Source: Clostridium sp. (GTDB lineage Bacteria > Bacillota > Clostridia > TANB77 > CAG-508). From it: DNA of 64,000 nt. How positions within the stretch are numbered: position 1 is the stretch's first letter; the number at the start of each line of letters is the position of its first letter. Below, in pieces: positions 1 to 8,370 of the stretch. The position numbers and the translations under genes are program-made. The stretch spans positions 310,001 through 374,000 of the forward strand of contig JAHAKD010000001.1 in assembly GCA_018371855.1 (NCBI GenBank), in the 5' to 3' direction. Below the pieces are notes generated by a model. The model worked only from the letters and a program-made list of their open reading frames with translations, was not told the DNA's origin and did no database searches.

Positions 1-612
1 ATATGGATCTATGTCATTCTTTTCTCCAGCCTCTATAATTGCTTCTGCAAGACTTTCTCCTTCTAAAAAAGTGTTTTCTGTTTTATTCATTATTCCTTCT
101 TTAGTAGCAGCATCTTCGTTAAAATTTAGTTCCTTTAGCTGAAATATATCATCTGAATTAAGCATATTTCTAGGGTCCATCTTATATGCAATAGCTTTTG
201 TAGAAGCACACAACCAGCTTCCGTTATCATAAGTTTTGCCATTATCTTCTTCGCATTGCCACTCTCCAGAGTAGCTTTTAGAATCTGGTATTAAATTTAA
301 TGGAGTCGTTCTATTATTAGAATGACCTTCATTTTTAATAACTGAACTCCAATTTAATTTCGTATAAAATAATGTAAAAGTCCAATTTGGATGTTCATCT
401 TTTAATTTATCTAACAGTTCTTTATATTGAGGATATTTATTTTCATTTAAATTATCCCCTGTATAAATTACCTCCTTTTGTTTTGAAGCTTGTACAATAA
501 TCATAGTAATTATTGTAGATAGTAAAATGATAATTATTAATACCAAAATAATAAATTTAGGTGGTAATTTTTTTATGTTTTTTATAATATTTTTAGCTGA
601 AATTCTTTTCAT
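1..612 (-). CDS. Membrane-anchored cell-wall glucosaminidase, N-terminal part (runs off the window)
   Basis: The reading frame opens at the ATG ending at 612 and is still open at base 1, so only about 204 residues of the N-terminus are seen. A basic start (MKRISAKN) is followed by one hydrophobic helix at about residues 19-42, which suggests an anchored or exported protein. The next part (YPQYKELLDKL, HPNWTFTLFYT, DNGSWLCAS, KAIAYKMDPRNML) is the conserved region that precedes the glucosaminidase domain in clostridial N-acetylglucosaminidases. The last residues, FLEGESLAEAIIEAG, lead into that domain. The likely role is cleavage of peptidoglycan glycan strands outside the membrane. The catalytic glutamate would lie beyond the window. 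The gene follows the LysM gene on the same strand after about 150 bases and is probably transcribed separately. Confidence 0.75.
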   Translation of the reverse strand, partial: MKRISAKNIIKNIKKLPPKFIILVLIIIILLSTIITMIIVQASKQKEVIYTGDNLNENKYPQYKELLDKLKDEHPNWTFTLFYTKLNWSSVIKNEGHSNNRTTPLNLIPDSKSYSGEWQCEEDNGKTYDNGSWLCASTKAIAYKMDPRNMLNSDDIFQLKELNFNEDAATKEGIMNKTENTFLEGESLAEAIIEAGEKNDIDPY

Positions 613-761
613 TTAACTATGTTTAATTATGATTGTGGATATACAAATATGATTTAACCACATTATAATTAATTCCTTTCTAAATCTTTTTTAAAATTAT
701 ATAATTCAAATATTATATTTTCAAGTAATTATTGTAAATTTTGTCTATCTTTGTTGTAAAT

Positions 762-1031
762 TTAATAAGATGGAATTTTTATCTCCATTCCAGCTGATAA
801 ATTAGAGTTTTTTAAATTATTTACATATTTAATATCATTTATTACATATCTTATATCTTTGTTTTGATAATATTCATTATTCTCTACTTCATATTTGGCT
901 ATTGACCATAATGTCTCACCACTAGAAACATATTTAGTTATATAAGTTGATTCTTGTTTTGAATAACTAGTCTTTGCAAAAATAATAATTAATATAAAAA
1001 TTATTAAAAGTATCCCTCTTTTTATTTTCAT
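762..1031 (-). CDS. Small membrane-anchored LysM protein, YneA-like (SOS-induced)
   Basis: This 89-residue protein has an N-terminal hydrophobic segment (residues 6-23) and one LysM domain from about residue 31 (YVSSGETLWSIAKY) to the C-terminal AGMEIKIP. LysM binds peptidoglycan, so the protein should sit on the outer face of the membrane. The plan of short anchor plus single LysM is that of Bacillus YneA, the cell-division inhibitor made during the SOS response. The start is set by GGAGG seven bases upstream. Its promoter carries two LexA-type boxes (separate entry), which is direct support for SOS control. Unlike many Firmicutes there is no lexA beside it. The YneA assignment rests on architecture and regulation, not on close sequence identity. 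Confidence 0.8.
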   Translation of the reverse strand: MKIKRGILLIIFILIIIFAKTSYSKQESTYITKYVSSGETLWSIAKYEVENNEYYQNKDIRYVINDIKYVNNLKNSNLSAGMEIKIPSY

Positions 1032-1054
1032 AAATAACCTCCTTAGTAGCTATA

Positions 1055-1103
1055 GAATATTTGTTCGCATTTAGATTATATAAGAACATTTGTTTTTATG
1101 CAA
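1055..1103 (-). promoter_or_regulatory. SOS promoter with two LexA-type boxes
   Basis: On the minus strand a -35 TTGCAT (1098-1103) and a -10 TATAAT (1075-1080) are separated by exactly 17 bases. One box (AAACAAATGTTC, 1084-1095) fills the spacer and the second (GAACAAATATTC, 1055-1066) lies just after the -10. Both are near-matches to the Gram-positive LexA site GAACnnnnGTTC. A repressor bound to either would block RNA polymerase. LexA itself is not in the window. Confidence 0.8.
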
Positions 1104-1128
1104 TACTTTTTTTAAAATTTTCACTAAA

Positions 1129-1156
1129 AAAGAACACATATTTCTATGTGCTCTTT
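1129..1156 (-). terminator. Intrinsic terminator after the class A PBP gene
   Basis: A 12-bp stem (AAAGAGCACATA pairing with TATGTGTTCTTT, one G-U pair) has a 4-base loop and a T-run on the minus strand. It begins a few bases after the PBP stop codon. Confidence 0.8.
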
Positions 1157-1158
1157 AA

Positions 1159-3663
1159 TTATTCTATAGCTGAATTAGTCTCTACATTAGTGTTGTTATT
1201 TGTATTTTGGTTATTATTAACATTCGTATTTATATTGCTATTTGTGTTTTCATTTAGATTTGTATTGGTATTTGTGTTTGTATTAATATTAGTATTTGTA
1301 TTTCTGTTAGTATTTTCATTAGTGTCTGTATTTGTATTAGTATTTGTGTTTCTGTTAGAATTATTATTAGAGTTATTATTAGCATTTATATCCTCTTTTG
1401 GTTTATCCTCTGTCGTAACAACATTTGTATTCATTACAGGTTCCTCTGCATCGATGTCATTTTTAATTCCTTGTACAGTAGAATTTTCATCTTTATTCTC
1501 AGTACTTGTATTAGAAGATTTTACTTCACTTCCACTATGTTCATTACATAAATCTGGAGTAGTAAATCTTAAGAAATATTCAGTATATGTATTAGTACAT
1601 CCTGTTCTTGCTTTTAATCCTGTCTCTGCACAAACAGTAACAGCTTGAACAGAAGATGGCTTTTCGAAATATGCTGTTTTTAAACCAGTATGAATTCTTG
1701 ACATTACATTTGCCCAAATCAAACCAGCAGGATTTCTTTTATTAAAGTTAACTGTCTCATTTTGATCATATCCATACCATGTAACTCCTGTATAATATGG
1801 CGTAAAACCACAAAGCCATCTATCATAGTTAGAATCTGTAGTACCTGTTTTAGCTGCAACATCAATTCCATTTATCTTACAATATGTAGCAGTTCCATTA
1901 CTGCCCTCTACTGGCTGTGTTAATAGTTCTTTTAATATAAATGCTGTTTCTTTAGAAAATACTCTTCTTGTATCTTGTTTTGATGTTATTATAGTTTCAC
2001 CAGAATGATTTTTTATGTTTTGGTAAAACACTGGTTCTATATATTCTCCATCATTTGCTATTGCAGCATATGCTGCAGCCATTTCTAGTGGACTTATTCC
2101 TTTTTGTAGACCTCCTAATGCTAAAGACAAGTTATTGTCTTCTTCTGTTAAAGTTGTTATTCCTAATCGTTCCAAATAATCCATTGAAACACTAGGTTTT
2201 AATTCTTGCATTATTTCTACAAAAGGAATATTCTGTGAGGATTCTATAGCTCTTCTAACAGTTATTTTCCCTAATGCCTTACTATAATCTACAGGATGAT
2301 ATCCACCAGGAAAATCTTTTTCAGTATCATCATATATTGAAGATGCTACTATTATTCTCTTCTGGATAGCCGGTCCAACAACCGCAATTGGTTTAATTGC
2401 AGATCCAGTTTGTCTTATACTTTGCGTTGCCCTGTTTAATGAACGTGGAGTAGTTTTTTCTCCTAAGCCACCTACACAGCCCAGTACATATCCGTTTTTG
2501 TGGTCTATTATTACCATTGCTGCTTGTGAAGGATCGCCACCAGTTTTAGACTGTAACACATATTTGCTTTTTTCCATTTCTGTTTCAATTTGATTTTGTA
2601 TTTTGGAATCTTGCGTACTAGTTATTGTTAAGCCAGCCATATAAATATAATTTGTCGCAAAATCACTTGAAATATCATATTTTTTTGCAATATCATTTGT
2701 AACATCAGTTATTAAAGCATCAGTATGATATGAATATACTCCATCACTTGACTCTACAGATCCTTTCTTAAATTTTAGCCCTGCGTCCACATTCGCTGTT
2801 GCTTCATTGTACTCTGCTTCGTCAATATATCCTAATTCCAGCATTTTAGCTAATACTGTATTTGTTCTATTTTTTATCTTTTCTGAATTATCTTTTTCTC
2901 CAAAAGGATTGTATGAATTTGGCGAATTATTTATTCCTGCTAAAAAAGCAGATTCTTCTAATGTTAGATTTTTGCAAGATTTACTAAAGTAGTAATTACT
3001 TCCTGCTTCTACACCATATATACTAGGACCAACATATATTATATTTAGGTATGTTTCTAGAATTTCATCTTTTTCAGTTATGCACTCTAGATTCCATGCT
3101 TGCCACCATTCTTTTACTTTTCTAAAAATACTGTCTGTATTGTCACCAGTCATATTTTTTACTAACTGTTGAGTAATTGTACTTCCTCCATATGAAGAAT
3201 TACCAAAATGAAAAATATAACTTATAATAGCAGAACCAGTCCTTTTTATATCAACACCTTGATGTTTGTAAAATCTTTCATCTTCAATTGCCACATAAGC
3301 ATTTTTTAAATTTGCTGGTATTTCTGAAATACTAACCTTTTTTTGTTTTCTTTCGCTACCTAATTTAGCTATTTGAGCTCCATCTGCATCAACAACTACT
3401 GAATTTTCGTTAACCAACATGTCTTCTGCTATATTTCTCCATTTAATTGCTGAAACTGCTAGTGTAATTCCAATTACAATTATGGCTATTAATATGATAA
3501 TAAGAATGATTTTCCTTAATCTTTTATTAGTTTTCTTTTTAGATTTTACATTTTTACGAGTTTTTTTAGTTGATGCTTCAGTTTTATCAATAGCTTTATC
3601 TTTTTTGAAGGCCTTTGGAACAAATTCTTCCTCTTCTTGATTTTTTAATCTTTTACCTTTCAT
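1159..3663 (-). CDS. Class A penicillin-binding protein (PBP1A-type glycosyltransferase/transpeptidase)
   Basis: The product has 834 residues: a lysine-rich cytoplasmic tail, one membrane helix at about 51-71, a GT51 glycosyltransferase domain and a transpeptidase domain. GT51 motifs are visible (EDERFYKHQGVD with the catalytic Glu, then GGSTITQQLVKN). The transpeptidase shows the SxxK-type motif in TGSAIKPI, the serine of SSQN and the KTG motif in AAKTGTTDSN. It polymerises and cross-links peptidoglycan outside the membrane. The last ~75 residues are almost only Asn and Thr in alternation, an unusual but recurring kind of tail in clostridial PBPs. The start overlaps the stop of the GNAT gene by ATGA, so the two are co-transcribed. 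It was not given a symbol because PBP1 paralogues are hard to tell apart by eye. Confidence 0.95.
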   Translation of the reverse strand: MKGKRLKNQEEEEFVPKAFKKDKAIDKTEASTKKTRKNVKSKKKTNKRLRKIILIIILIAIIVIGITLAVSAIKWRNIAEDMLVNENSVVVDADGAQIAKLGSERKQKKVSISEIPANLKNAYVAIEDERFYKHQGVDIKRTGSAIISYIFHFGNSSYGGSTITQQLVKNMTGDNTDSIFRKVKEWWQAWNLECITEKDEILETYLNIIYVGPSIYGVEAGSNYYFSKSCKNLTLEESAFLAGINNSPNSYNPFGEKDNSEKIKNRTNTVLAKMLELGYIDEAEYNEATANVDAGLKFKKGSVESSDGVYSYHTDALITDVTNDIAKKYDISSDFATNYIYMAGLTITSTQDSKIQNQIETEMEKSKYVLQSKTGGDPSQAAMVIIDHKNGYVLGCVGGLGEKTTPRSLNRATQSIRQTGSAIKPIAVVGPAIQKRIIVASSIYDDTEKDFPGGYHPVDYSKALGKITVRRAIESSQNIPFVEIMQELKPSVSMDYLERLGITTLTEEDNNLSLALGGLQKGISPLEMAAAYAAIANDGEYIEPVFYQNIKNHSGETIITSKQDTRRVFSKETAFILKELLTQPVEGSNGTATYCKINGIDVAAKTGTTDSNYDRWLCGFTPYYTGVTWYGYDQNETVNFNKRNPAGLIWANVMSRIHTGLKTAYFEKPSSVQAVTVCAETGLKARTGCTNTYTEYFLRFTTPDLCNEHSGSEVKSSNTSTENKDENSTVQGIKNDIDAEEPVMNTNVVTTEDKPKEDINANNNSNNNSNRNTNTNTNTDTNENTNRNTNTNINTNTNTNTNLNENTNSNINTNVNNNQNTNNNTNVETNSAIE
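1174..1392 (-). repeat. Low-complexity Asn/Thr-coding tract in the PBP tail
   Basis: About 70 codons alternate between AAT/AAC and ACT/ACA with few interruptions, giving a near-tandem 6-base repeat. Such a tract can expand or shrink by slippage. The complementary strand has a long open frame here only because of this composition. Confidence 0.85.
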
Positions 3664-4085
3664 ATATCAAGCTCCTTAGAAAAATAAGCTACTTTACTTA
3701 TTTCAGAAAAACCAGAATAATTATATAAGTTCATAGCTTGTTCGTCATCAATATCGCAACTAGCTGTAAATTTTTCGCAACCTCTGTCTTTTGCCCAATC
3801 TTCACATTTATTTAATAATTTTTTAGCAATTCCCTTATTTTGATAATTGCGTTTAATACTTATTTTTTCTAAATATCCAATTGGAGATATATTTTCATCC
3901 TGTAATGAGCATTGTGCATATGCTACCGGAATTTCATTTTCGTAGTCAATAAATACTACTTTACTGTAATTTGTTAAAGCTTCTCTTATATTGTTTAATT
4001 GTTCATTTTCTAGTTTATTTATATTACTGTCTTCATCAATTTGTGCAATTATGTCATAATCACTTATCTTAGCTTCTTTAATCAT
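3660..4085 (-). CDS. GNAT-family N-acetyltransferase
   Basis: The 141-residue protein has the GNAT core: the strand-helix segment EKISIKRNYQNKGIAKKLL contains the acetyl-CoA-binding Q/R-x-x-G-x-G/A type turn (NYQNKGIAKK), followed by CEDWAKDRGCEKF and the C-terminal NLYNYSGFSE motif typical of the fold. It transfers an acetyl group from acetyl-CoA to an amine; the substrate cannot be read from sequence. RimI-like ribosomal-protein acetylation is one possibility. It is the first gene of a two-gene unit and its stop overlaps the PBP start by four bases. A purine-rich AGAAGGAAGGG precedes the ATG. Confidence 0.85.
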   Translation of the reverse strand: MIKEAKISDYDIIAQIDEDSNINKLENEQLNNIREALTNYSKVVFIDYENEIPVAYAQCSLQDENISPIGYLEKISIKRNYQNKGIAKKLLNKCEDWAKDRGCEKFTASCDIDDEQAMNLYNYSGFSEISKVAYFSKELDI

Positions 4086-4205
4086 ATGTATCCCTTCCTT
4101 CTTATATTTAAATAAGTTTCCTATATAATAACAAAAAAATAATTATTTTACAACAGCAAACTTTAACTAAAAAATCGACACATTTCTATTAATATTCCAA
4201 AAAAA

Positions 4206-4221
4206 CAGACCCGAAGGTCTG
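4206..4221 (-). terminator. UUCG-loop terminator of the orphan gene
   Basis: On the minus strand a perfect 6-bp stem CAGACC/GGTCTG is capped by TTCG, a very stable tetraloop, and followed by seven T. It starts directly after the stop codon at 4223. Confidence 0.9.
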
Positions 4222-4222
4222 C

Positions 4223-4678
4223 TTAAAGTGGACAAAGAATGAAGAATCCAACAAAGGAATAATTAAATTTTTCATTTATCTGTGCAAATCTTGGGTCTGT
4301 TATCGTTATGCCTTCGAAATCTGTAGTCTTAGGCTTTTGCCCTCTAAATTTATGTGACCATCTCCTCGGTTGGTCTTCTCGCAAGAAATGGTAATCATAT
4401 TCGTTCTCGTCAGTTGTATCAACTGAAAAAATACATATTTTCCATTCCCAATCAGATGGAGTCTCCTCGTACGAAGCTTCCCGAACATATACGTCTTCTT
4501 CCAGCATATCTGCAATCAATCTTTCGATTACCTCTTCTTTAGAAAAGACGTCTTTGTCCTCATAACCGGCGATTTGCCCAACATAATCTTGTGGCTTATT
4601 AAGATTGCATGCATATGCATAACAATCTAACCGGCGTTTTTTTGGATGTAAGCCATTTGGCTTTTTAATTTTTCCCAA
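4223..4678 (-). CDS. Orphan protein with possible Cys/His amidase-like domain; GC-richer than its surroundings
   Basis: I do not recognise a named family for this 151-residue protein. It begins with a basic stretch (KKPNGLHPKKRR) and then LDCYAYACN. Near residue 107 it has YDYHFLRED followed by RRWSHKFRG, and then TITDPRF and a hydrophobic C-terminus. The order Cys-x-x-x-Ala, later DYHF and W-S-H-K, resembles the papain-like segments found at the ends of some secreted bacterial proteins, so a cysteine-peptidase or amidase activity is possible (inference). Base composition differs from neighbours: bases 4441-4500 have 28 G/C of 60, well above the neighbouring genes. It stands alone, with its own RBS and UUCG terminator, and looks horizontally acquired. 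Confidence 0.65.
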   Translation of the reverse strand: MGKIKKPNGLHPKKRRLDCYAYACNLNKPQDYVGQIAGYEDKDVFSKEEVIERLIADMLEEDVYVREASYEETPSDWEWKICIFSVDTTDENEYDYHFLREDQPRRWSHKFRGQKPKTTDFEGITITDPRFAQINEKFNYSFVGFFILCPL

Positions 4679-4750
4679 ATATTTGTACCTCCTTAGTCGT
4701 CACTATATATATGATACCTTATTTATGGCATTATGTCAATTTCATATTTA

Positions 4751-5800
4751 TTATAATGGTTGCTCTATAATTCCTCCACCTACTACAATATTATTCAAAT
4801 AAAATACAGCAGATTGTCCAGGTGTCAATGATTTTTCTGGTTCGTTAAAAGTAATTTTAATTTTATTATTTTCTAATGTATGTAATGTTGCCATAGATTC
4901 TTTTTTGCTATAACGTGTTTTTACTCCAACTTTCAAATTATCTATAGCAATATCTTTTATTAATATATTTACATTATTTATTATAGCCTCTTTCTTATAT
5001 ACCTCTTCTTTAGTTCCAACTATCAATTCATTTTTTAAAATATTAAAGCCTATAACAAATAAAGGTTCTTTATATGATATTCCCATACCCTTTCTTTGGC
5101 CAATTGTATAATTATATAAACCAGTATGCTTTCCTAAAACTTTTCCATCAGTAAGAACTATATTACCTGGTTTAGGTTTAATAGTTGAATTCTCTTCTAA
5201 AAACTTTTTATAATTGCCATCAGGAATAAAACAAATATCTTCACTATCTGGTTTATCTGCTACATTTACTAAATTATTTTCTTTAGCAATTTGTCTTATT
5301 TCATCTTTAGAGCTAAAATCTCCTAATGGAAATAAAACTTTAGCTAATATTTCTTTTGGTAAAGTATATAACACATATGATTGATCTTTATTAGTATTTA
5401 TACATTTTTCTAATACATATTGATTATATTCATCATTGTATTCTATTTTTGCATAGTGACCTGTTGATAAAAAGTCACAATTTAATTCTTTAGCTTTTTT
5501 ATACATCTCTCCAAATTTTAGTTTTCTATTACATTCTATACAAGGATTAGGTGTAAGTGCTTTTGCATAGCAATCTATAAAATTATCTATTACATATTTT
5601 TTAAAGCTTTCTTGCATGTCTATAGAAATATGTTCTATTCCTAACTTACCACATACATCTTTAGCATCTTTGGCATCTGTATGGTTAGAAAGTGATAAAG
5701 TAACACCGATAACTTCATAGCCTTCATTTTTTAATAGTAAAGCAGATACACTACTATCTACTCCACCACTCATTCCTAATAAAACTCTTCCTTTTTTCAT
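4751..5800 (-). CDS. mnmA: tRNA-specific 2-thiouridylase MnmA
   Basis: MnmA adds sulfur to U34 of the Glu, Gln and Lys tRNAs after adenylating the base with ATP. The 349-residue protein has the PP-loop GMSGGVDSS near the N-terminus, the first catalytic cysteine in NPCIECNRKLKF, the STGHYAKI motif and the persulfide cysteine in DSEDICFIPDG, ending with the beta-barrel domain (TPGQSAVFY). A longer frame begins 13 codons upstream, but AGGAGA precedes the ATG at 5800 by a normal distance, so that start is used. It is a single gene, divergent from the 5913 gene. No sulfur-donor desulfurase is adjacent. Confidence 0.95.
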   Translation of the reverse strand: MKKGRVLLGMSGGVDSSVSALLLKNEGYEVIGVTLSLSNHTDAKDAKDVCGKLGIEHISIDMQESFKKYVIDNFIDCYAKALTPNPCIECNRKLKFGEMYKKAKELNCDFLSTGHYAKIEYNDEYNQYVLEKCINTNKDQSYVLYTLPKEILAKVLFPLGDFSSKDEIRQIAKENNLVNVADKPDSEDICFIPDGNYKKFLEENSTIKPKPGNIVLTDGKVLGKHTGLYNYTIGQRKGMGISYKEPLFVIGFNILKNELIVGTKEEVYKKEAIINNVNILIKDIAIDNLKVGVKTRYSKKESMATLHTLENNKIKITFNEPEKSLTPGQSAVFYLNNIVVGGGIIEQPL

Positions 5801-5854
5801 ATCATCTCTCCTATGTTCACATTGTACCATATATACCATAATTTAGCAAAGCTA

Positions 5855-5883
5855 TTGTTTAAACAGTTAAAATATAGTATAAT
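5855..5883 (+). promoter_or_regulatory. Promoter of the 5913-8001 unit
   Basis: TTGTTT (5855-5860), a 17-base spacer and a perfect TATAAT (5878-5883) lie 29 bases before the start codon of the 604-residue protein. Confidence 0.7.
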
Positions 5884-5912
5884 AATTATGTTAATCGTTA
5901 GGAGGACTACTT

Positions 5913-7727
5913 ATGTACTTTATGAATTTTAAATCAGCCATTGATAAAACTGAAAAAATGGTCGCTGATTTTAAACCTTTTACATATAAAGAAATAAATA
6001 CAGATATTGATAGAATATATAGATTTGTTCAGAGAGAAAAAGCTAACAATCCAAATATGAAAGATTTTAACATCTATAATTTATTAAACACTTATAATTC
6101 AAGGCTAAAAACAGTTTCCTTTTATAATGAACATACATTAAATCAAGTCACTGCATATAATGCATGCTTATTTTTACTAAAAAATTCAAAAAAATATAAC
6201 GAAATTACTACATATATTGAAAAAAACAATTTATCATCTGATAGGGATTTCTTTATGCATACAAATAGTTTTGACGAAAATTTAACTAATTTATTATTAT
6301 TTATGAGACATCTATATCCAAAAGTAGAATCAGAAATAAGGAAAAATTATGGACCGATATTTGATAGAATACTAGATTTAGATAAATCTAGACAAGAAAA
6401 ATACAGTATGGCAGAAAAAATGTTAGCACGTTTGCCATTAATACAAAGAAAACGCTATCTTGATGCGTTCGAATTACTTCTTGATGGAATACCAGCATAT
6501 ATGAGGACATATCTAGATTATACTGAATCAAGTATTCGAGAAGATTTAATACAGTCAAATACAGAATTAGTTAGTTTGTTTGATTCAATGGGCTATTTGG
6601 ATGAATGGTTAGAAACTGCCAACAATCAGTTTGATGAAATTGGTCTTTCAGAATTAAAACAAGATAAAAGTGCTATAAAGACAGGCTTATCTCCAGAGGT
6701 TCAGAAAACTTTAAGTACAGTTGATTTATTAGGAATCAATATAATGTATACTAATAGAGCTTTACATATATTAAATTCATATTCTAGAGCAATGTATGCA
6801 ATTTCAGAATTTAATTTAGAACCTCTTTTATTGAATTCCTCTGAGGCACCTAAATTAGAAAACGAAAATTTAAAAAATGTTCTTATTAAAATGGAACTAT
6901 TCTATTATCCAACAGAAGCCTATTATACAGAAAATGAAACTAAAATAGAAGAATTAACTCGCAGTGGTGAATTAATATTAGATGATGATAATTCAAACAG
7001 AAGATACTATTCTATGGCACCTCTAGAAGAAGAATTAAAAAAATCATATGGAAAAGAATATGAAGAATATTTTTCTAAACGTCTCCCTGCTTCCAAAAAT
7101 GATGTTGGAGAAGATATGGTAAGATTCTCACAATTCGCTAATGCAATTCATCGTTTAAAATCTTCTAAGAACCGTATTGCATTATCTCTTTATAGTTTTT
7201 TAGAACTAAACGACAATCAAAAAAGAAATTATGGAATTGTAGTAGATAGAATTTCTAAAGATGGTACCTTTGGTGAAGTAAAACACTTTGTAGATTTTGC
7301 GGTAGATATCAACTCTATGTTTCCCGTGAATGTTCATCTTCCACAAAATATATTTTCTGATTTTGCAAAAGAATATTTTAAAAGTCCTATTGTTCCTATT
7401 TATGCTGGTTCAGATGATTGGAATATGACAAATGGAAGAAGAGTAAAATCGCATATAATGGTTCCGTGGAATAAAAAAACTAAGAAAACAATTAAACAAG
7501 TATCTAAGAATAATAAAGCTTATAGTCAACAAGTAGTTGATCATTTCAGATTTTTGTCTGATGAAAATTGTGTACCAATGCATTTTAAAAAGACACCTAA
7601 AGATAAACAAATTCACAAAACATATATTAATTTGGATACAAATTCTATCTTAGAAAGAACTAAAGAAGGAATATTTATAAAGGTTTTACCACAAGGTCAA
7701 GGAGATGATGAACGATTTGATAGATAA
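5913..7727 (+). CDS. Unknown 604-residue protein
   Basis: No family is recognised. The protein has no signal peptide and no membrane helix. The first ~370 residues look mostly helical, with many Lys/Glu/Asn residues and long amphipathic stretches. The C-terminal ~200 residues include segments such as YGIVVDRISKDGTFGEVKHF and DWNMTNGRRVKSHIMVPW, which read like a folded beta-rich domain. It is one of few long plus-strand genes in the window. AGGAGG sits seven bases before the ATG at 5913. The end overlaps the next small gene by 23 bases, so the two are translationally coupled. It is probably cytoplasmic. A function cannot be assigned. Confidence 0.8.
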   Translation: MYFMNFKSAIDKTEKMVADFKPFTYKEINTDIDRIYRFVQREKANNPNMKDFNIYNLLNTYNSRLKTVSFYNEHTLNQVTAYNACLFLLKNSKKYNEITTYIEKNNLSSDRDFFMHTNSFDENLTNLLLFMRHLYPKVESEIRKNYGPIFDRILDLDKSRQEKYSMAEKMLARLPLIQRKRYLDAFELLLDGIPAYMRTYLDYTESSIREDLIQSNTELVSLFDSMGYLDEWLETANNQFDEIGLSELKQDKSAIKTGLSPEVQKTLSTVDLLGINIMYTNRALHILNSYSRAMYAISEFNLEPLLLNSSEAPKLENENLKNVLIKMELFYYPTEAYYTENETKIEELTRSGELILDDDNSNRRYYSMAPLEEELKKSYGKEYEEYFSKRLPASKNDVGEDMVRFSQFANAIHRLKSSKNRIALSLYSFLELNDNQKRNYGIVVDRISKDGTFGEVKHFVDFAVDINSMFPVNVHLPQNIFSDFAKEYFKSPIVPIYAGSDDWNMTNGRRVKSHIMVPWNKKTKKTIKQVSKNNKAYSQQVVDHFRFLSDENCVPMHFKKTPKDKQIHKTYINLDTNSILERTKEGIFIKVLPQGQGDDERFDR

Positions 7728-8001
7728 TAAATTATTAAAAGAAAATTTTAAAAATAAAAATTATATCTATTGTATAAACACACTTCAAAATGAAATAAAA
7801 CAAAAATTAGTTGCGAGAGTAAAAATATTTAAGCCAGAATATAAATATTGCAACTTATTAGATTTAAAAACGAATTGTTATAAATATTTAAATGATAAAG
7901 AAAAGTTATATATCACTTTGTTATGCAGGTATTCTGAGGAGGAATATCCTCCAACACTTGAGTTAAATACTTTATTAGATATTTATTCTTCATATAAATA
8001 A
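7705..8001 (+). CDS. Small protein coupled to the 604-residue gene
   Basis: This 98-residue basic protein (KENFKNKNYIY, QNEIKQKLVARVKIF, EKLYITLLCRYSEEE) has no known domain visible to me. AAGGAG at 7699-7704 touches the first ATG, so the second ATG at 7708 may be the true start. Both lie inside the 3' end of the preceding frame. The shared terminator follows the stop after 6 bases. Overlap with the preceding gene suggests a common function or complex. Confidence 0.65.
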   Translation: MMNDLIDNKLLKENFKNKNYIYCINTLQNEIKQKLVARVKIFKPEYKYCNLLDLKTNCYKYLNDKEKLYITLLCRYSEEEYPPTLELNTLLDIYSSYK

Positions 8002-8006
8002 TATAT

Positions 8007-8037
8007 AAGCTACTAGATTAATATTGTCTAGTAGCTT
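8007..8037. terminator. Bidirectional terminator between convergent units
   Basis: An 11-bp perfect stem (AAGCTACTAGA / TCTAGTAGCTT) has a 9-base loop. It is followed by ATTTTTA on the plus strand and lies between the stops of the plus-strand small gene and thioredoxin. Confidence 0.85.
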
Positions 8038-8044
8038 ATTTTTA

Positions 8045-8356
8045 TTATGATATTTCATTCATTATATCTTGTTTTGTTCTTAACCCAATCATTGTAGCTC
8101 TTACTTGCCCATTTTTAAAATAAATTAATGTTGGAATACTCTCTACATCATATTTTATGGCTAATTCTGATGCTTCATCTACATTTACTTTGCAAACCTT
8201 TAATTCTAAGTTTTCTTCAGCTATTTCATCAACTATTGGTCCCATCATTCTACATGGTCCACACCATGGAGCCCAAAAATCAACTAATACTGGTAATTCT
8301 GATTTTAAAACCTCTGATTCAAAATTTTCTTCTGATATTTCAATTACTTTACTCAT
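8045..8356 (-). CDS. trxA: Thioredoxin
   Basis: This 103-residue single-domain thioredoxin carries the canonical active site WAPWCGPCRM and the cis-proline loop ESIPTLIYF. It reduces disulfides in cytoplasmic proteins and is recharged by the reductase encoded directly upstream (14 bases apart). The start is fixed by AAGGAGG. Residues VDFWAPWCGPC and GQV.ATMIG match the family throughout, with normal length. Confidence 0.97.
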   Translation of the reverse strand: MSKVIEISEENFESEVLKSELPVLVDFWAPWCGPCRMMGPIVDEIAEENLELKVCKVNVDEASELAIKYDVESIPTLIYFKNGQVRATMIGLRTKQDIMNEIS

Positions 8357-8370
8357 AATAAAAAACCTCC

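Noticed and set aside
1061..1648. Long plus-strand frame (195 codons) opposite the PBP gene
   Set aside because: It is the shadow of the Asn/Thr-coding repeat; it has no RBS, and the composition (Val/Phe/Leu repeats) is the complement of the real gene.
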